Counted from the first letter of the stretch, positions 26,377-36,154 are shown. The stretch is 64,000 bases of DNA from Hymenobacter latericoloratus (GCF_014199535.1 NZ_JACHNV010000001.1:806001-870000); one strand, 5' to 3'. Notes: generated from the letters alone by a model not told the origin. Program-made: numbers and translations.

Positions 26377-27849
26377 ATGCGCTTGCTGTTTATTTTTCTG
26401 GGGGTGCTGTGGCTGAGTAGCGGGGTGCTGCGGGCGCAGCAGCCGGCCCCCACCGCCGACATCGTGCTCGGTAAGCCGGCTTTTCCCATCAATGAGTACT
26501 ATACTATCAGCTTCCGGCTGCGGGGCGCCCCGCTGGAGCGGTACTCGGCGTTTCCGGAGCTGGAGGGCTTCAAGAAAAGCGGCAAGTCGAGCACGACCAC
26601 CACGCGCACGGTTAATGGGCAAAGCTCCACGGAACTGACCATTACCCAGCGCTACGCGGCTTTTGCGGAGGGAGCCTTCACGGTGAAACCTTTCAGCATG
26701 ACGGTCAATGGCCTGACGCTTCGCTCGGAGGGCGCCAGCCTGCGCGTGGGGCCCCAGCAGACTACCCCCACGCCGCCCGCCGCTAGTGGCAGCGGCCCAT
26801 TGCAAGGCATTGGCCTGCTCGATCAGCTGTTTGGCAAGCCCAAGCCCCAGGAGTACGTAGAGCCTCAGGACCAGGCCTTTCTGGCCGTGGTGCCCGATAA
26901 GGCCCGGGTGTATGTGGGCGAAGGGTTGCACGTAGGGCTGTACTTCTACCTGGCCCCCCAGGACCAAGCCGTGCTGAACTTCCACAACTTTGCCGGCCAG
27001 CTGCCCGGCATTATCCGGCAGCTGCGCCAGCGCACCGTGTGGGAAGAAAGCTTTGATGAGCAGGAAGTGCTGCCCGAAAACGTGACGGTAGGGGGCAAAC
27101 CCTTTCTGCGCTACCGGCTGTGGGAGGCCGAGCTGTACCCGCTGAACACCCAGCCCCTGGCTTTTCCGTCGGTAGGACTGCAAATGGTGAAGTACCGGGT
27201 AGCTAAAAAGCCAGCCGCCGGCCTCGACAACCGTCTGGAAGGCTATAAGATTTACTACTCAGCGGCGCGCACCGTGCCGGTAGTGGCCCTACCCCCGCAC
27301 CCCCTCCGCGACCAGGTGCCTGTAGGCAATTATCAGGTAAAAGAAGCTGTTGACCGCACGGCTTTCCGAACCGGGCAGGCTTTTGCTTACTCGTTTATCC
27401 TGGAAGGCGAGGGCAACCTGGCGGCCCTGAACCTGGAAGCGCCTACCCCCTCTGCGGCCGTGGAAGTGTACGGCCCTGAAGTGCAGCAGCAGCTCACGCG
27501 CGAAGGCGGGCGGGTAGGAGGGCGCAAAAGTTTCCGGTTCCGATTGGTGGCCCGGCGGCCGGGGCCGCTGGCTTTGGATACCCTGTTTCAGCTGGTTGTA
27601 TTCAACCCGACTACCGCTCACTACGATACGCTGCGGGCCGAGCTACGGCCGCTACTTCGGGGGGCGGCACAGGCAGCTTCGGCCTTCCGCGGGCGGCTCG
27701 ATGACCCTTTTTACCGGGTTGCACTGGCCGAAGCCGAAGCCGTACCGCACCCCCGCGACACCTACCAGAACGTGCGGCGCTATGCCAACCTGGTGGTGCT
27801 GGGGCTGCTTCTGCTGGCCGGGGTAGGCTGGTGGCGGGCCAAAAGGTGA
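26377..27849 (+). CDS. batD: BatD family protein
   Basis: The 490-residue protein has a signal peptide (MRLLFIFLGVLWLSSGVLRA), a large beta-rich periplasmic region of Ig-like repeats and one C-terminal transmembrane helix (about 466-482, LVVLGLLLLAGVGW). This is the architecture of BatD, part of the Bacteroides aerotolerance (Bat) set with MoxR and VWA-domain BatA/BatB, whose molecular role is not settled. No bat or moxR gene is near here, so this is a lone copy. SFTVKPFSMTVNG-like and QSSTELTITQRYAAF segments are typical. An upstream TTG at 26356 is closer to the promoter box and is not favoured. Confidence 0.88.
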   Translation: MRLLFIFLGVLWLSSGVLRAQQPAPTADIVLGKPAFPINEYYTISFRLRGAPLERYSAFPELEGFKKSGKSSTTTTRTVNGQSSTELTITQRYAAFAEGAFTVKPFSMTVNGLTLRSEGASLRVGPQQTTPTPPAASGSGPLQGIGLLDQLFGKPKPQEYVEPQDQAFLAVVPDKARVYVGEGLHVGLYFYLAPQDQAVLNFHNFAGQLPGIIRQLRQRTVWEESFDEQEVLPENVTVGGKPFLRYRLWEAELYPLNTQPLAFPSVGLQMVKYRVAKKPAAGLDNRLEGYKIYYSAARTVPVVALPPHPLRDQVPVGNYQVKEAVDRTAFRTGQAFAYSFILEGEGNLAALNLEAPTPSAAVEVYGPEVQQQLTREGGRVGGRKSFRFRLVARRPGPLALDTLFQLVVFNPTTAHYDTLRAELRPLLRGAAQAASAFRGRLDDPFYRVALAEAEAVPHPRDTYQNVRRYANLVVLGLLLLAGVGWWRAKR

Positions 27850-27949
27850 GGTTCTGAAATTGTGAAATGGCGAGTTTCCTGCTGTATTTGCGCCCTTGGT
27901 ACAGCTTGAAGTTCAAGCTCACCACCTCACCACCTCATCACCTCACCGC

Positions 27950-29026
27950 ATGAACACCTTCGGCACCCTGTTTCGCATCACCACTTTCGGGGAATCACAC
28001 GGGCCGGGGGTAGGCGTGGTACTGGACGGGTGCCCGGCCGGTTTGCCCATTACGGAGGCCGAAATTCAGGCGGCCCTGGACCGTCGGCGGCCGGGCCAAA
28101 GCGACCTGACTACCCCCCGCAAAGAAGCCGACCGGGTAGAAATTCAGTCGGGCATTTTTGAGGGTTTCACCACGGGCACGCCCATCAGCCTGCTCATCCG
28201 CAACCAGGACCAGCACAGCCACGACTACTCTCACATCGAGCACGCCTACCGCCCCTCGCACGCCGACTATACCTACGACCAGAAGTACGGCCGGCGCGAC
28301 TACCGGGGCGGCGGGCGCAGCTCGGCCCGCGAAACGGCCGCGCGCGTAGCCGCTGGGGCCGTAGCCCAGAAACTGCTGGACCAGCACGGCATTCAGGTGC
28401 AGAGCTACGTGTCGCAGGTGGGGGCGGTGGCCGTACCGGTGGGCTATGAGCAGCTGGACCTGGGGCTGATTGACAGCAACCCCGTGCGCTGCCCCCATCC
28501 TGAAACGGCCGGGCGCATGGCCGACCTGATCCGCCAGACCCGCGACCGACACGATACGGTAGGCGGCCTGGTAACGGGGGTAGTGCGCGGCGTACCTGCG
28601 GGCCTCGGCGAGCCGGTGTTCGATAAGCTGCACAGCGAGCTGGGCCGGGCCATGCTCAGCATTAACGCCGTGAAAGGGTTCGAGTACGGCTCGGGCTTCG
28701 CGGGCGTCCTGCTCTTCGGCTCTGAGCACAACGACCCGTTTTATACCGATGAAGCCGGTCAGGTGCGCACCCGCACCAACCACAGCGGCGGCATTCAGGG
28801 CGGCATCAGCAATGGGCAGGATATCTACTTTCGCGTGGCGTTCAAGCCGGTGGCTACTATTCTGCAAAATCAGGCTACCATCAACGACCAGGGCGAGGAA
28901 ATAACCCTGGCTGGCCGCGGCCGCCACGACCCCTGCGTGCTGCCCCGCGCCGTGCCCATCGTGGATGCCATGACCAGCCTCGTGCTGGCCGATATGCTGT
29001 TGCGCGCCCGCGCCAACCGGGTGTAA
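27950..29026 (+). CDS. aroC: Chorismate synthase
   Basis: AroC converts 5-enolpyruvylshikimate-3-phosphate to chorismate, the last common step to aromatic amino acids, with reduced FMN. The protein has 358 residues. FGESHG at residues 13-18 and the segment [20 protein letters not shown] carry conserved histidine and arginine residues, and [16 protein letters not shown] near the end is the third signature. An upstream TTG at 27896 would extend into a repetitive spacer; the ATG at 27950 gives the standard start [18 protein letters not shown]. The 100-bp spacer before it contains simple-sequence repeats. Confidence 0.97.
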   Translation: MNTFGTLFRITTFGESHGPGVGVVLDGCPAGLPITEAEIQAALDRRRPGQSDLTTPRKEADRVEIQSGIFEGFTTGTPISLLIRNQDQHSHDYSHIEHAYRPSHADYTYDQKYGRRDYRGGGRSSARETAARVAAGAVAQKLLDQHGIQVQSYVSQVGAVAVPVGYEQLDLGLIDSNPVRCPHPETAGRMADLIRQTRDRHDTVGGLVTGVVRGVPAGLGEPVFDKLHSELGRAMLSINAVKGFEYGSGFAGVLLFGSEHNDPFYTDEAGQVRTRTNHSGGIQGGISNGQDIYFRVAFKPVATILQNQATINDQGEEITLAGRGRHDPCVLPRAVPIVDAMTSLVLADMLLRARANRV

Positions 29027-29039
29027 GAACAGTGCCTTA

Positions 29040-30416
29040 CTACTTATTCTGCGGCGGTTCGGGCTCAATCCAGGGGTAGGGAGCCAGGCCGCGCCGCAGG
29101 GGTAGCAGGTTGAGGCGGGGGCTGACCAGCGGCCGCGCCGGATGTCCGTTCAGACTCACCCACGAATCGCAGTACACTGCCACGGGGTGCAGGCCGCGCC
29201 GCTGGTAGTCCTGGGCCAGCAGGTGGGCAAACTGCAGCAGCAGGTCGGGGCTGTAGGTGAGCTTGTTGGCTTGGTTGCGGGTGAGGTAGGCGCCGGGCCA
29301 TACGGTTTCCTCGCGGCCCTCGGGCAGGCGTACCCGGAAAACCGCCGAGCCGGATTTGGTGCGCAGCATCAGGTGCCAGCTGAAGCGGTGGCCCTGCTCC
29401 GTCCAGTGGGTAGAGCCGGGGTACAGCAGGTAGCGCAGCGGCACCAGCACCTGCACCAGCACGTATAACGCTAGGCCAGCCAGCACCAGCCACTGCTGCC
29501 GCAGGGTTGGCGGGCTGGCAGGGGGTAGGGTAGTGGCTGCTTTGGGTTCCGGAATGCGCTGCCGAAACCAACGACCCACGAATCCTGGCAGGTGGCGCGG
29601 GAAATCGGGGGCGAAAAACAGGCTGGTAATCAGCAGAGAAAACCAGGGAAATGTGCCCAGCCCGAACACCACCACGTTGCTGAGGTGGAACAGCGCCGCC
29701 ACCCCGAAGGCCCAGGGCCGGGTGCGCCGCATCAGCAAAAAAGGCACCACCAGCGCATCAAAGGCCAGACCAGCATAACTCATAAACCAGGCCGCCGCCG
29801 AAGAAGCCAAGGCGGGCCCAACCAAGGGGTAGTGGGTTTTGGCCGCCAGCCACACCGTAAGAGGGCGGGCCGCCAACCAGTCGGGGTTTAGTTTGGCCAG
29901 GGCCGCGAACAGGTACACGAGGCCAATCTGAAACAGCAGAAGCAGGCGCGCCCAGGCGGGAACGGTGGCGGCCGGGGCCACCCGGCCGGCCCGCACGTCG
30001 GCCGAGGCGGCGCGGTGGGCGGGCAGCAGCACCAGCACGGTCGCTACCAGGGCGTAGAGGTAGAAGTGGTTGATGTACTCGGTTTCCTCCAGCAGCAGCA
30101 GCGCTGTGTAGCCCAAACTCAGCAGCGCCGCCATGAGGCGATAGTGCCAGCCCGCCGCTACGGCTACCCCCGCCCCGGCCACCATAGCGTACACGGCGTA
30201 AATGCCCGCCGGAGGTAGGGCTGGCAGCCACTCCCACCCCAGGTAGCGAAAGTGAAACTGCGGCTGGGTGTAGTTGAGTACCCGCCCGATAACCAGTCCG
30301 CCGGCGTGCTCCAGAGCCAGCAAAACGCCGGCTCCCAGCCGGAAGTACACCAGCCAGGCAATATCAACCGGACGAAATAGCGCGTGGGTAAAGCGTGTTG
30401 CCATATCCATAGCCAT
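29040..30416 (-). CDS. HTTM-domain membrane protein, vitamin K-dependent gamma-carboxylase homologue
   Basis: The protein has 458 residues. Its N-terminal 300 residues hold many transmembrane helices (HTTM domain), beginning FRPVDIAWLVYFRLGAGVLL. TEYINHFYLYALVATVLVLLP and GLVYLFAALAKLNPDWL (near 110-185) are the conserved blocks shared with the animal gamma-glutamyl carboxylase. The C-terminal 120 residues form the soluble lumenal-like part, starting with RYLLYPGSTHWTEQGHRFSWH. In bacteria the substrate and the cofactor are unknown. The gene is convergent with aroC, with only 13 bp between the ends. Confidence 0.88.
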   Translation of the reverse strand: MAMDMATRFTHALFRPVDIAWLVYFRLGAGVLLALEHAGGLVIGRVLNYTQPQFHFRYLGWEWLPALPPAGIYAVYAMVAGAGVAVAAGWHYRLMAALLSLGYTALLLLEETEYINHFYLYALVATVLVLLPAHRAASADVRAGRVAPAATVPAWARLLLLFQIGLVYLFAALAKLNPDWLAARPLTVWLAAKTHYPLVGPALASSAAAWFMSYAGLAFDALVVPFLLMRRTRPWAFGVAALFHLSNVVVFGLGTFPWFSLLITSLFFAPDFPRHLPGFVGRWFRQRIPEPKAATTLPPASPPTLRQQWLVLAGLALYVLVQVLVPLRYLLYPGSTHWTEQGHRFSWHLMLRTKSGSAVFRVRLPEGREETVWPGAYLTRNQANKLTYSPDLLLQFAHLLAQDYQRRGLHPVAVYCDSWVSLNGHPARPLVSPRLNLLPLRRGLAPYPWIEPEPPQNK

Positions 30417-30462
30417 ACGCAGCCCCGGCCCCCACCGGTTGGCCGGCCTAGCTCATCCGCCG

Positions 30463-31839
30463 CTACATCCACAGCAGCCACCCGCTCACAATACCCAGTA
30501 TCGGGAGCAGGTAGGGCAGGGCGTAGCGCCCGATGTAGCCGAAGAAGCTAGGCATGGGTACGCCTTCTTTCTCGGCAATGGCGCGCACCAGAAAATTAGG
30601 TCCGTTGCCGATGTAGGTAAGCGCCCCGAACAGCACCGCGCCGCTGGAAATAGCCCGCAGCAGCGGCAGGGTGGCCGTATCCGTGGCAAACTGCTGCACG
30701 GCGCTAGCCTGCGCGAAATCCAGCTGATGACCGGCCAGACTCAGCCCCAGGAAGGAAGCGTAGGTGGGCGCGTTGTCGAGAAAGGCCGACAGCACGCCGG
30801 TGAGCCAGTACAGCGCGGCAGGCGTGAGGCGGGAAGCCACGGCCGGATTGGCGGCTACGTGGGCGGCGGTTTGCAGGGCCGGCATCATGGTCAGGAAGAT
30901 GCCGAAGAACAGAAACGCTACCTCCAGAATAGGCTCGAAGTGGAAATGGTTAGCCGCCAGGGCTTTGGGGCTGGCCGTGCGGTAGCACCCCCAGGCCGCC
31001 AGCAGCTGAATGGCTTCGCGCACAAACGAAACGTGTAGCCCGGCTATGGGCAACGACGGCAACCAGGGCAGGCGGGTGGGGTCCAGGAATACGGCACCCA
31101 GTATCAGGGCCAGCCAGAGCAGGTTGTAGCGGCCGTTGAAGTCGAAGGGGGGTAGTCCTTTCTTTGATTGAGCGCGCCGTTGCTCACTTTTAGAAAGAGG
31201 CGCGGGGTAGGCCGTGCGGCGGTCCAGGAGCCAGAACAGCAGCAGCAACAGGCTATTTGCCAGCAGCCACGGGGCCAGCAGGTGCCAGGTGGTCCAGAAA
31301 AATGGCACCCCACGCAGGTAGCCGATAAACAGGGGCGGGTCGCCGAGGGGCGTGAGCATGCCACCCGCGTTGCTCACAATGAAGATAAAGAAGATGATGT
31401 GGTAAGGCCGAATGCGCGCATCGTTGAGCCGGATAAACGGCCGGATCAGCACCAAGGAAGCGCCTGTAGTACCCACCACGGAAGCCAGCACCGCGCCCAC
31501 GGCCAGCAGCGCCACGTTGCGGCCCGGGGTACCCGGCACGTTGAGGTTCAAGTACATCGTGCCGCCCACCACAAACAGCGCCGTGAGTAACACCACAAAA
31601 GAGGAATATTCGGCCAGGGTTTCCACGGCCGTGTGCCAGTCGTGGCGGACCAGCCCATAGTAGCCCAGCATCAGCAGCCCCAGACTTACGGCAATGTGCG
31701 CGTACCACTTCTCCCAGAACTTCGGGAACAGCAGCGGCCCGGTGGCAATCAGCCCCAGCAGGCCAAAGAAGGGTAGCAGCAGCGGCCACGCCGGGGCAGC
31801 GGCGGGGGCCATCAGAAGCAGCGGAGTAGGAAAAGCCAT
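30463..31839 (-). CDS. Sodium:proton antiporter-like ion transporter (NhaD/CitMHS type)
   Basis: The 458-residue protein has about 12 transmembrane segments. The two inverted halves each carry a discontinuous-helix motif of the ion-transporter superfamily: TPLGDPPLF in the first half, with SNAGG just before it, and YIGNGPNF in the second, with FLDNAPTYASF before it. These motifs match NhaD-like Na+/H+ antiporters; citrate-type carboxylate transport is the other option. The -7 box CAAAacTA (31843-31850) is only a few bases ahead of the ATG at 31839, so the true start may be the ATG at 31812. The extension to 31932 has no support. Confidence 0.87.
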   Translation of the reverse strand: MAFPTPLLLMAPAAAPAWPLLLPFFGLLGLIATGPLLFPKFWEKWYAHIAVSLGLLMLGYYGLVRHDWHTAVETLAEYSSFVVLLTALFVVGGTMYLNLNVPGTPGRNVALLAVGAVLASVVGTTGASLVLIRPFIRLNDARIRPYHIIFFIFIVSNAGGMLTPLGDPPLFIGYLRGVPFFWTTWHLLAPWLLANSLLLLLFWLLDRRTAYPAPLSKSEQRRAQSKKGLPPFDFNGRYNLLWLALILGAVFLDPTRLPWLPSLPIAGLHVSFVREAIQLLAAWGCYRTASPKALAANHFHFEPILEVAFLFFGIFLTMMPALQTAAHVAANPAVASRLTPAALYWLTGVLSAFLDNAPTYASFLGLSLAGHQLDFAQASAVQQFATDTATLPLLRAISSGAVLFGALTYIGNGPNFLVRAIAEKEGVPMPSFFGYIGRYALPYLLPILGIVSGWLLWM

Positions 31840-32005
31840 GCTCAAAACTACGGATGCCAGCCGGAACGGTCGGTGGTTGCGCTTCGGGGTGGCGGGTGGG
31901 GTAGGGCCGAAACGCCCCCGGGCTACCCCCACAAGGGCCCGTAGCCTCTACCCAAAAATCCGGAAAGTGCACTTCCTTGGCGTCCCGGTTGTTCCTACAT
32001 TCGGT

Positions 32006-32013
32006 TACCTTTG
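32006..32013 (+). promoter_or_regulatory. -7 promoter box of the Nfu gene
   Basis: TAccTTTG is an exact TAnnTTTG match 88 bp before the ATG at 32102. Confidence 0.65.
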
Positions 32014-32101
32014 CAACCATTGCCGCTTCCGGCGGTTTACCTGGTCCGGCCGATACTGGTTCGGCCGACTTTCCCTTCGCTTGTCTCCAAGTCTTTCAAA
32101 C

Positions 32102-32734
32102 ATGGCTGAACAACTCACTGCCCCCGCCGCGCCGGTTTCTATTTACGCCGAAGCCAGCCCCAACCCCGAATCCATGAAGTTCGTGCTCAACACCCAGCTC
32201 CTGACGGAGGGCGTGAGCGTGGACTACCCCAACCTGGAAGCCGCTGCCAACTCGCCGCTGGCCCAGGAGTTATTTAACTTCGATTACGTGGGCCGTGTGT
32301 TTATCGCCCAGAACTTCGTGACTATCACCAAAACCACCGAGCACCAGTGGGCCCAGCTGATTCCGGAGCTGCGCACCTTCCTGAAGTCGTACGTGGAAGC
32401 TGGTGGCCCCATCTTCACGGTGGACCCCGCTGCTGAGCAGCGCGCCGCCCAGCAGGCCGCCGCTACCGGCGACGCCTCGGAAGCCGATCAGCAGACCAGC
32501 CAGAAAATCATTGATCTGCTCGATAACTACGTGCGCCCCGCCGTGGAGCAGGATGGTGGCAACATCACCTTCAAGAGCTACCACGAAGGCATCGTGACCG
32601 TGAACCTGCAGGGCTCGTGCTCCGGCTGCCCCTCGGCCACCGTCACCTTAAAGTCGGGCATCGAAAACCTGCTCAAGCGCATGGTTCCCGAAGTGAAAGA
32701 GGTAGTAGCTGAAGGCGTAACCGCCAGCTTCTAA
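32102..32734 (+). CDS. NifU/Nfu family Fe-S cluster carrier
   Basis: The 210-residue protein has two domains. An Nfu N-terminal domain at about 14-100 contains PNPESMKFVLN. After a Gln/Ala-rich linker (115-140), the NifU C-terminal domain (about 140-205) contains the CxxC site GSCSGCPSATVTLKSGIE. Such proteins carry a [4Fe-4S] cluster between monomers and deliver it to client enzymes. The open frame runs upstream to 31694, but the ATG at 32102 matches the family. It is monocistronic with a terminator at 32796-32823. Confidence 0.94.
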   Translation: MAEQLTAPAAPVSIYAEASPNPESMKFVLNTQLLTEGVSVDYPNLEAAANSPLAQELFNFDYVGRVFIAQNFVTITKTTEHQWAQLIPELRTFLKSYVEAGGPIFTVDPAAEQRAAQQAAATGDASEADQQTSQKIIDLLDNYVRPAVEQDGGNITFKSYHEGIVTVNLQGSCSGCPSATVTLKSGIENLLKRMVPEVKEVVAEGVTASF

Positions 32735-32735
32735 C

Positions 32736-32768
32736 ATCACGGATTTAGACGGATTGCACGGATTCGTT
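32736..32768 (+). repeat. ATCACGGATTTAGA-family repeat, copy 1
   Basis: The 15-nt start recurs at 36749 in nearly identical form, and inverted pieces stand at 33145-33174, 36898-36940 and 63472-63512. The element sits directly after a gene end. Confidence 0.7.
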
Positions 32769-32795
32769 CCGGCGTCCGATATTCCTCCGAAACAG

Positions 32796-32823
32796 AAAGC
32801 CCGGCCTAATGGTCGGGCTTTTT
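32796..32823 (+). terminator. Terminator of the Nfu gene
   Basis: An 11-bp stem with one G-U pair (32796-32806 with 32811-32821), loop 4, is followed by TTTTTG. Confidence 0.88.
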
Positions 32824-32866
32824 GTTTCTGAGGAGTCTATCTAAGAAAGTCTGAAAACGAATGAAC

Positions 32867-32965
32867 GTCATGCAGAGGCGCAGCCGGACCATCTCGCGTG
32901 CCGATGTTGCGAAAGTAACCGTCATTCCGAGCGCAGCCGAGGAATCTTGCGTGCTGACGTTGCCA
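32867..32965 (+). repeat. CGTCATGCAGAGGCGCAGCC family, two direct copies
   Basis: The first unit runs from AACGTCATGCAGAGGCGCAG to GATGTT, the second from CCGTCATTCCGAGCGCAGCC to GACGTT. They are about 70% alike and lie in direct orientation, unlike the inverted pair at 17942-18080. Confidence 0.8.
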
Positions 32966-33094
32966 AGGTATCTACCCCCCCCCCTTTCCCTTGGGGAGGG
33001 GACCGGGTGTAAGATAAATCTCCGCACAACGTTCAAACGTTTCCAGCCCTCCTAAATAGCTTCCCGGCTGATCTTGAATAGAAAGCTCCACGCC

Positions 33095-33128
33095 AAAAAA
33101 AGAGCCCGGCCTGATGGCCGGGCTCTTT
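33095..33128 (-). terminator. Terminator of secDF
   Basis: A perfect 13-bp stem (33099-33111 with 33116-33128), loop 4, has a T-run on the minus strand. A short repeat lies between it and the secDF stop. Confidence 0.9.
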
Positions 33129-33169
33129 CGCTTTCCAGAAGCACCCGTGCAATCCGAAAAATGCGTGAT

Positions 33170-36154
33170 TTAGATTTGAGCCGTGCTCAATTTGGGAGCG
33201 TCGGCGTCGGTAGTCGTATTCAGGCGCTCCTTTTCCTTGCGGCCGTAGGTGTCCAGAATCAGCGGCGCGGCAATGTACAGCGACGAGTAGGTACCGAAGA
33301 TGATACCCAGAATCATGGCGAAGGAGAACGAGCGGAGCGTTTCACCGCCGAACACATAGAGTACCACCATCACGAGGAATACCGTGGTGAAGGTAATCAT
33401 GGTGCGAGAGAACGTGCTGTTCAGGGCCGGGTTTACTACCTGGGCAAACGTGAGGTGCTTGTTCTCGCGCAGGTATTCCCTGATTCGGTCGTAGATAACG
33501 ATGGTGTCGTTCATCGAGAAGCCGATGGTCGTCAGGATAGCCGCCACGAATACCTGGTCCATCTCGTAGTTCAGGCCGAAGGCGCGGGCAATCGGGAAGC
33601 AGGCAATAACGAGCAGGGCATCGTGGAACAGAGCCACTACCGCCGCCATCGAGTACTGCCACTTCTCGAAGCGGAAGAGTACGTACACAAAGATGGCCAG
33701 CAGAGTCAGGCCCAGGCTCAGCACCGAGGTCCGCTTAATGTCGTCGGCAATGGTAGCGCCTACCTTCGAGGAGCTTACTTTGGTGGGGTTCAGGGCTGAG
33801 TACTTGGCGTTAAGTCCCTTGAACATGGCCGCTTCTACCTGGTTATCGGCATCGGCGCTTTCATCAGCGGCCAGGTAGCCGGTGGTGATGCGCAGGCGGC
33901 TTTCGGCCCCGAAGGTTTTCACCTCCGTGCCCGCGCCTCCGAAGTAGTCGTTCGTGAGCAGGTCGCGCACGTCAGAGGCCACAATCGGCTGGTTGAAGCT
34001 CACAATGTACTCGCGGCCCCCGCGGAAGTCAACGCCCAGGTTGGGGCCGCCCTGCAGGTACATCAGCACGAAGCCGATGATGATAAACACGGTCGAAGCC
34101 GCGTAGGCAATTTTGCGCTTGCCCACGATGTCGAGGTTGATGCCTTTGAACAGATTGTGCGAAAGCGCGGTGCTGAAGCTCAGGGTCGTATTGCCGTTCT
34201 TCACCATGCGCTCAATAATGAGGCGCGACACGTACACGGCCGACAGGAAGGAGGTAAACACGCCGATACCGAGAGTAATGGCGAAGTTCTGGACCGGACC
34301 CGTGCCGAAGAAGCCCAGAATAACGGCAATGATCAGCTGGGTTACGTTGGAGTCGAAGATGGCCGATACGGCGCGGGAGTAGCCTTTGTTGATGGCATCC
34401 GTCGGTGAGAGGCCGTGGTCCAGCTCTTCCCGAATCCGCTCGAATATCAGTACGTTGGCATCCACGGAGGCGGCAATAACCAGCAGCAGGCCCGCAATAC
34501 CCGGCAGGGTAAGCGCGAAGGACAACTGGGCCAGCACACCCATAATCAGGAACAGGTTGAAGAGCAAGGCGGCATCGGCTACCAGGCCGGCACGGCCGTA
34601 GTACACGGCCATGAACACCATGATGATGGCCAGACCGGCCAGCGTCGAGTACAGACCCTGATTAGTGGCTTCTTTACCCAGTGAGGGGCCTACAATGGCT
34701 TCCTCCACAATGCGGGTAGGAGCGGGCAGCTTACCGGCCTTCAGAATGTTGGCCAGGTCCTGCGCTTCTTCAATGGTAAAGTTGCCCGAGATGCTGGAGT
34801 TGCCCCCGGCAATTTCGGCCTGCACCACCGGCGCCGAGTACACGTTATCATCAAGCACAATAGCTACCTGACGGCCAATGTTGGCCGCCGTTAGGCGCTG
34901 CCACTTGCGGGCCCCGCCGGGGTTCATCTGCATCGAAACTTCGGCGCGGCCGCTCATCTGGTCGAAGTCGCCGCGAGCGTCGCTGATTACTTCGCCGCCA
35001 ATCGGAGCTTCGGCCTCGCGGCTCTTGCGGATGGCATAGAGCTGCAAGTATTCCTGGCCGTCAATTACGTCGGGCTTCACGCCCCACATAAAGGTGAGGT
35101 TGGAGGGCAGTACGGCGCGGGTATCGGGGCTGCGCAGCACGGCGTTTACCCGGGCCGTGTCGCGGATGTTAGCGCCCAGCGTACCGGGCATCGTGAACAG
35201 GCTGCCCAGTACGTTCTTCTGGGGTGCGGCCGAGTCGGCTTTGGCTGTGGCGGTGTTTTTCTTGGCCAGCTGGCTGGCCAGGGAAGTAGAGTCGCCGGTG
35301 GCGGCAGCGGCCGTAGCCGTGGTATCGTTGGTGGCGGTGGCGGGGGTAGCGGCAGCCGTGGTGGCTGCGGCCGTTTCCTTGGCGCTCAGCACCTGGTTGA
35401 GCTGGTTGAGGTAGGGCGCGAATTCATCCTGGCGCCATACTTCCCAGAACTCCAGCTTGGCCTGGCCCTGTACCAGCTTGCGTACCCGGTCGGGGTTATC
35501 TACGCCGGGCAGCTCAATCTGAATGCGGCCCGTGCCTTTCACCCGCTGAATGCTGGGCTGGCTGGTGCCGAACTTATCGATGCGGCTGCGCAGAATGTTA
35601 AAGGAGCGGTCAATGGCTTCGTCCACTTCCTTGTTGATTTCCCCGATTACCTTCTCATTGGTCGAGTTGATATCGATGCCCCGGCTTTTGTTGGTGGTGT
35701 TGGCGAATACGCGGGCCAGCTTGTCGTTGGGCGCTACGTCGCGGAACGCCTGCGCAAACAGAGTAGTGAAGGGCGTGGAGGGGTTGGTTTTCCGCAGTTC
35801 CTGCGCCTGCTCAATGGCTTTATTGAAGGCCGCATCTTTGGAGTTGCCGCTCATGGCGCGCACAATTTCCACCGGCGAAACCTCCAGGGTTACGTGCATC
35901 CCGCCGTTCAAATCCAGGCCCAGGCCCAGCTCCGACTGGCGCACGTCTTTGTAGGTCAGTGGCCCGAACACGGGCGCCCGCCACACGGAATCGAGGTAGT
36001 GCTGACGAGCTTTTTCGTTGAGTTGGCCGCTACGGGAAGCGTAGCGTGCTGCATCTTTCTGCACTCCGCGCGACACTAGGGTCAGCGAGAGGAAGTAGAT
36101 GCACAACGCTGACACGAGAAGGGTCAGCGTAATGACAAGTCCTTTATTGCGCAT
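33170..36154 (-). CDS. secDF: Fused protein translocase subunit SecDF
   Basis: SecD and SecF are one 994-residue chain, normal for Bacteroidota. The chain uses the proton motive force to pull exported proteins through SecYEG. The first helix (MRNKGLVITLTLLVSALCIY) is followed by a large periplasmic P1 domain with LGLDLNGGMHVTLE. The SecD membrane part has SVDANVLIFERIREELDHG; the SecF part begins near residue 650 with LGVDFRGGREY and has SMNDTIVIYDRIREYLRE. The P1 domain carries an unusual Ala/Thr-rich insert at about 258-312. The frame reaches 36238, but the ATG at 36154 begins the first helix directly. Confidence 0.97.
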   Translation of the reverse strand: MRNKGLVITLTLLVSALCIYFLSLTLVSRGVQKDAARYASRSGQLNEKARQHYLDSVWRAPVFGPLTYKDVRQSELGLGLDLNGGMHVTLEVSPVEIVRAMSGNSKDAAFNKAIEQAQELRKTNPSTPFTTLFAQAFRDVAPNDKLARVFANTTNKSRGIDINSTNEKVIGEINKEVDEAIDRSFNILRSRIDKFGTSQPSIQRVKGTGRIQIELPGVDNPDRVRKLVQGQAKLEFWEVWRQDEFAPYLNQLNQVLSAKETAAATTAAATPATATNDTTATAAAATGDSTSLASQLAKKNTATAKADSAAPQKNVLGSLFTMPGTLGANIRDTARVNAVLRSPDTRAVLPSNLTFMWGVKPDVIDGQEYLQLYAIRKSREAEAPIGGEVISDARGDFDQMSGRAEVSMQMNPGGARKWQRLTAANIGRQVAIVLDDNVYSAPVVQAEIAGGNSSISGNFTIEEAQDLANILKAGKLPAPTRIVEEAIVGPSLGKEATNQGLYSTLAGLAIIMVFMAVYYGRAGLVADAALLFNLFLIMGVLAQLSFALTLPGIAGLLLVIAASVDANVLIFERIREELDHGLSPTDAINKGYSRAVSAIFDSNVTQLIIAVILGFFGTGPVQNFAITLGIGVFTSFLSAVYVSRLIIERMVKNGNTTLSFSTALSHNLFKGINLDIVGKRKIAYAASTVFIIIGFVLMYLQGGPNLGVDFRGGREYIVSFNQPIVASDVRDLLTNDYFGGAGTEVKTFGAESRLRITTGYLAADESADADNQVEAAMFKGLNAKYSALNPTKVSSSKVGATIADDIKRTSVLSLGLTLLAIFVYVLFRFEKWQYSMAAVVALFHDALLVIACFPIARAFGLNYEMDQVFVAAILTTIGFSMNDTIVIYDRIREYLRENKHLTFAQVVNPALNSTFSRTMITFTTVFLVMVVLYVFGGETLRSFSFAMILGIIFGTYSSLYIAAPLILDTYGRKEKERLNTTTDADAPKLSTAQI

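Noticed and set aside
31694..32101. N-terminal extension of the Nfu protein by 136 codons
   Set aside because: The extension runs through the promoter box and the divergent antiporter gene; the family starts at 32102.
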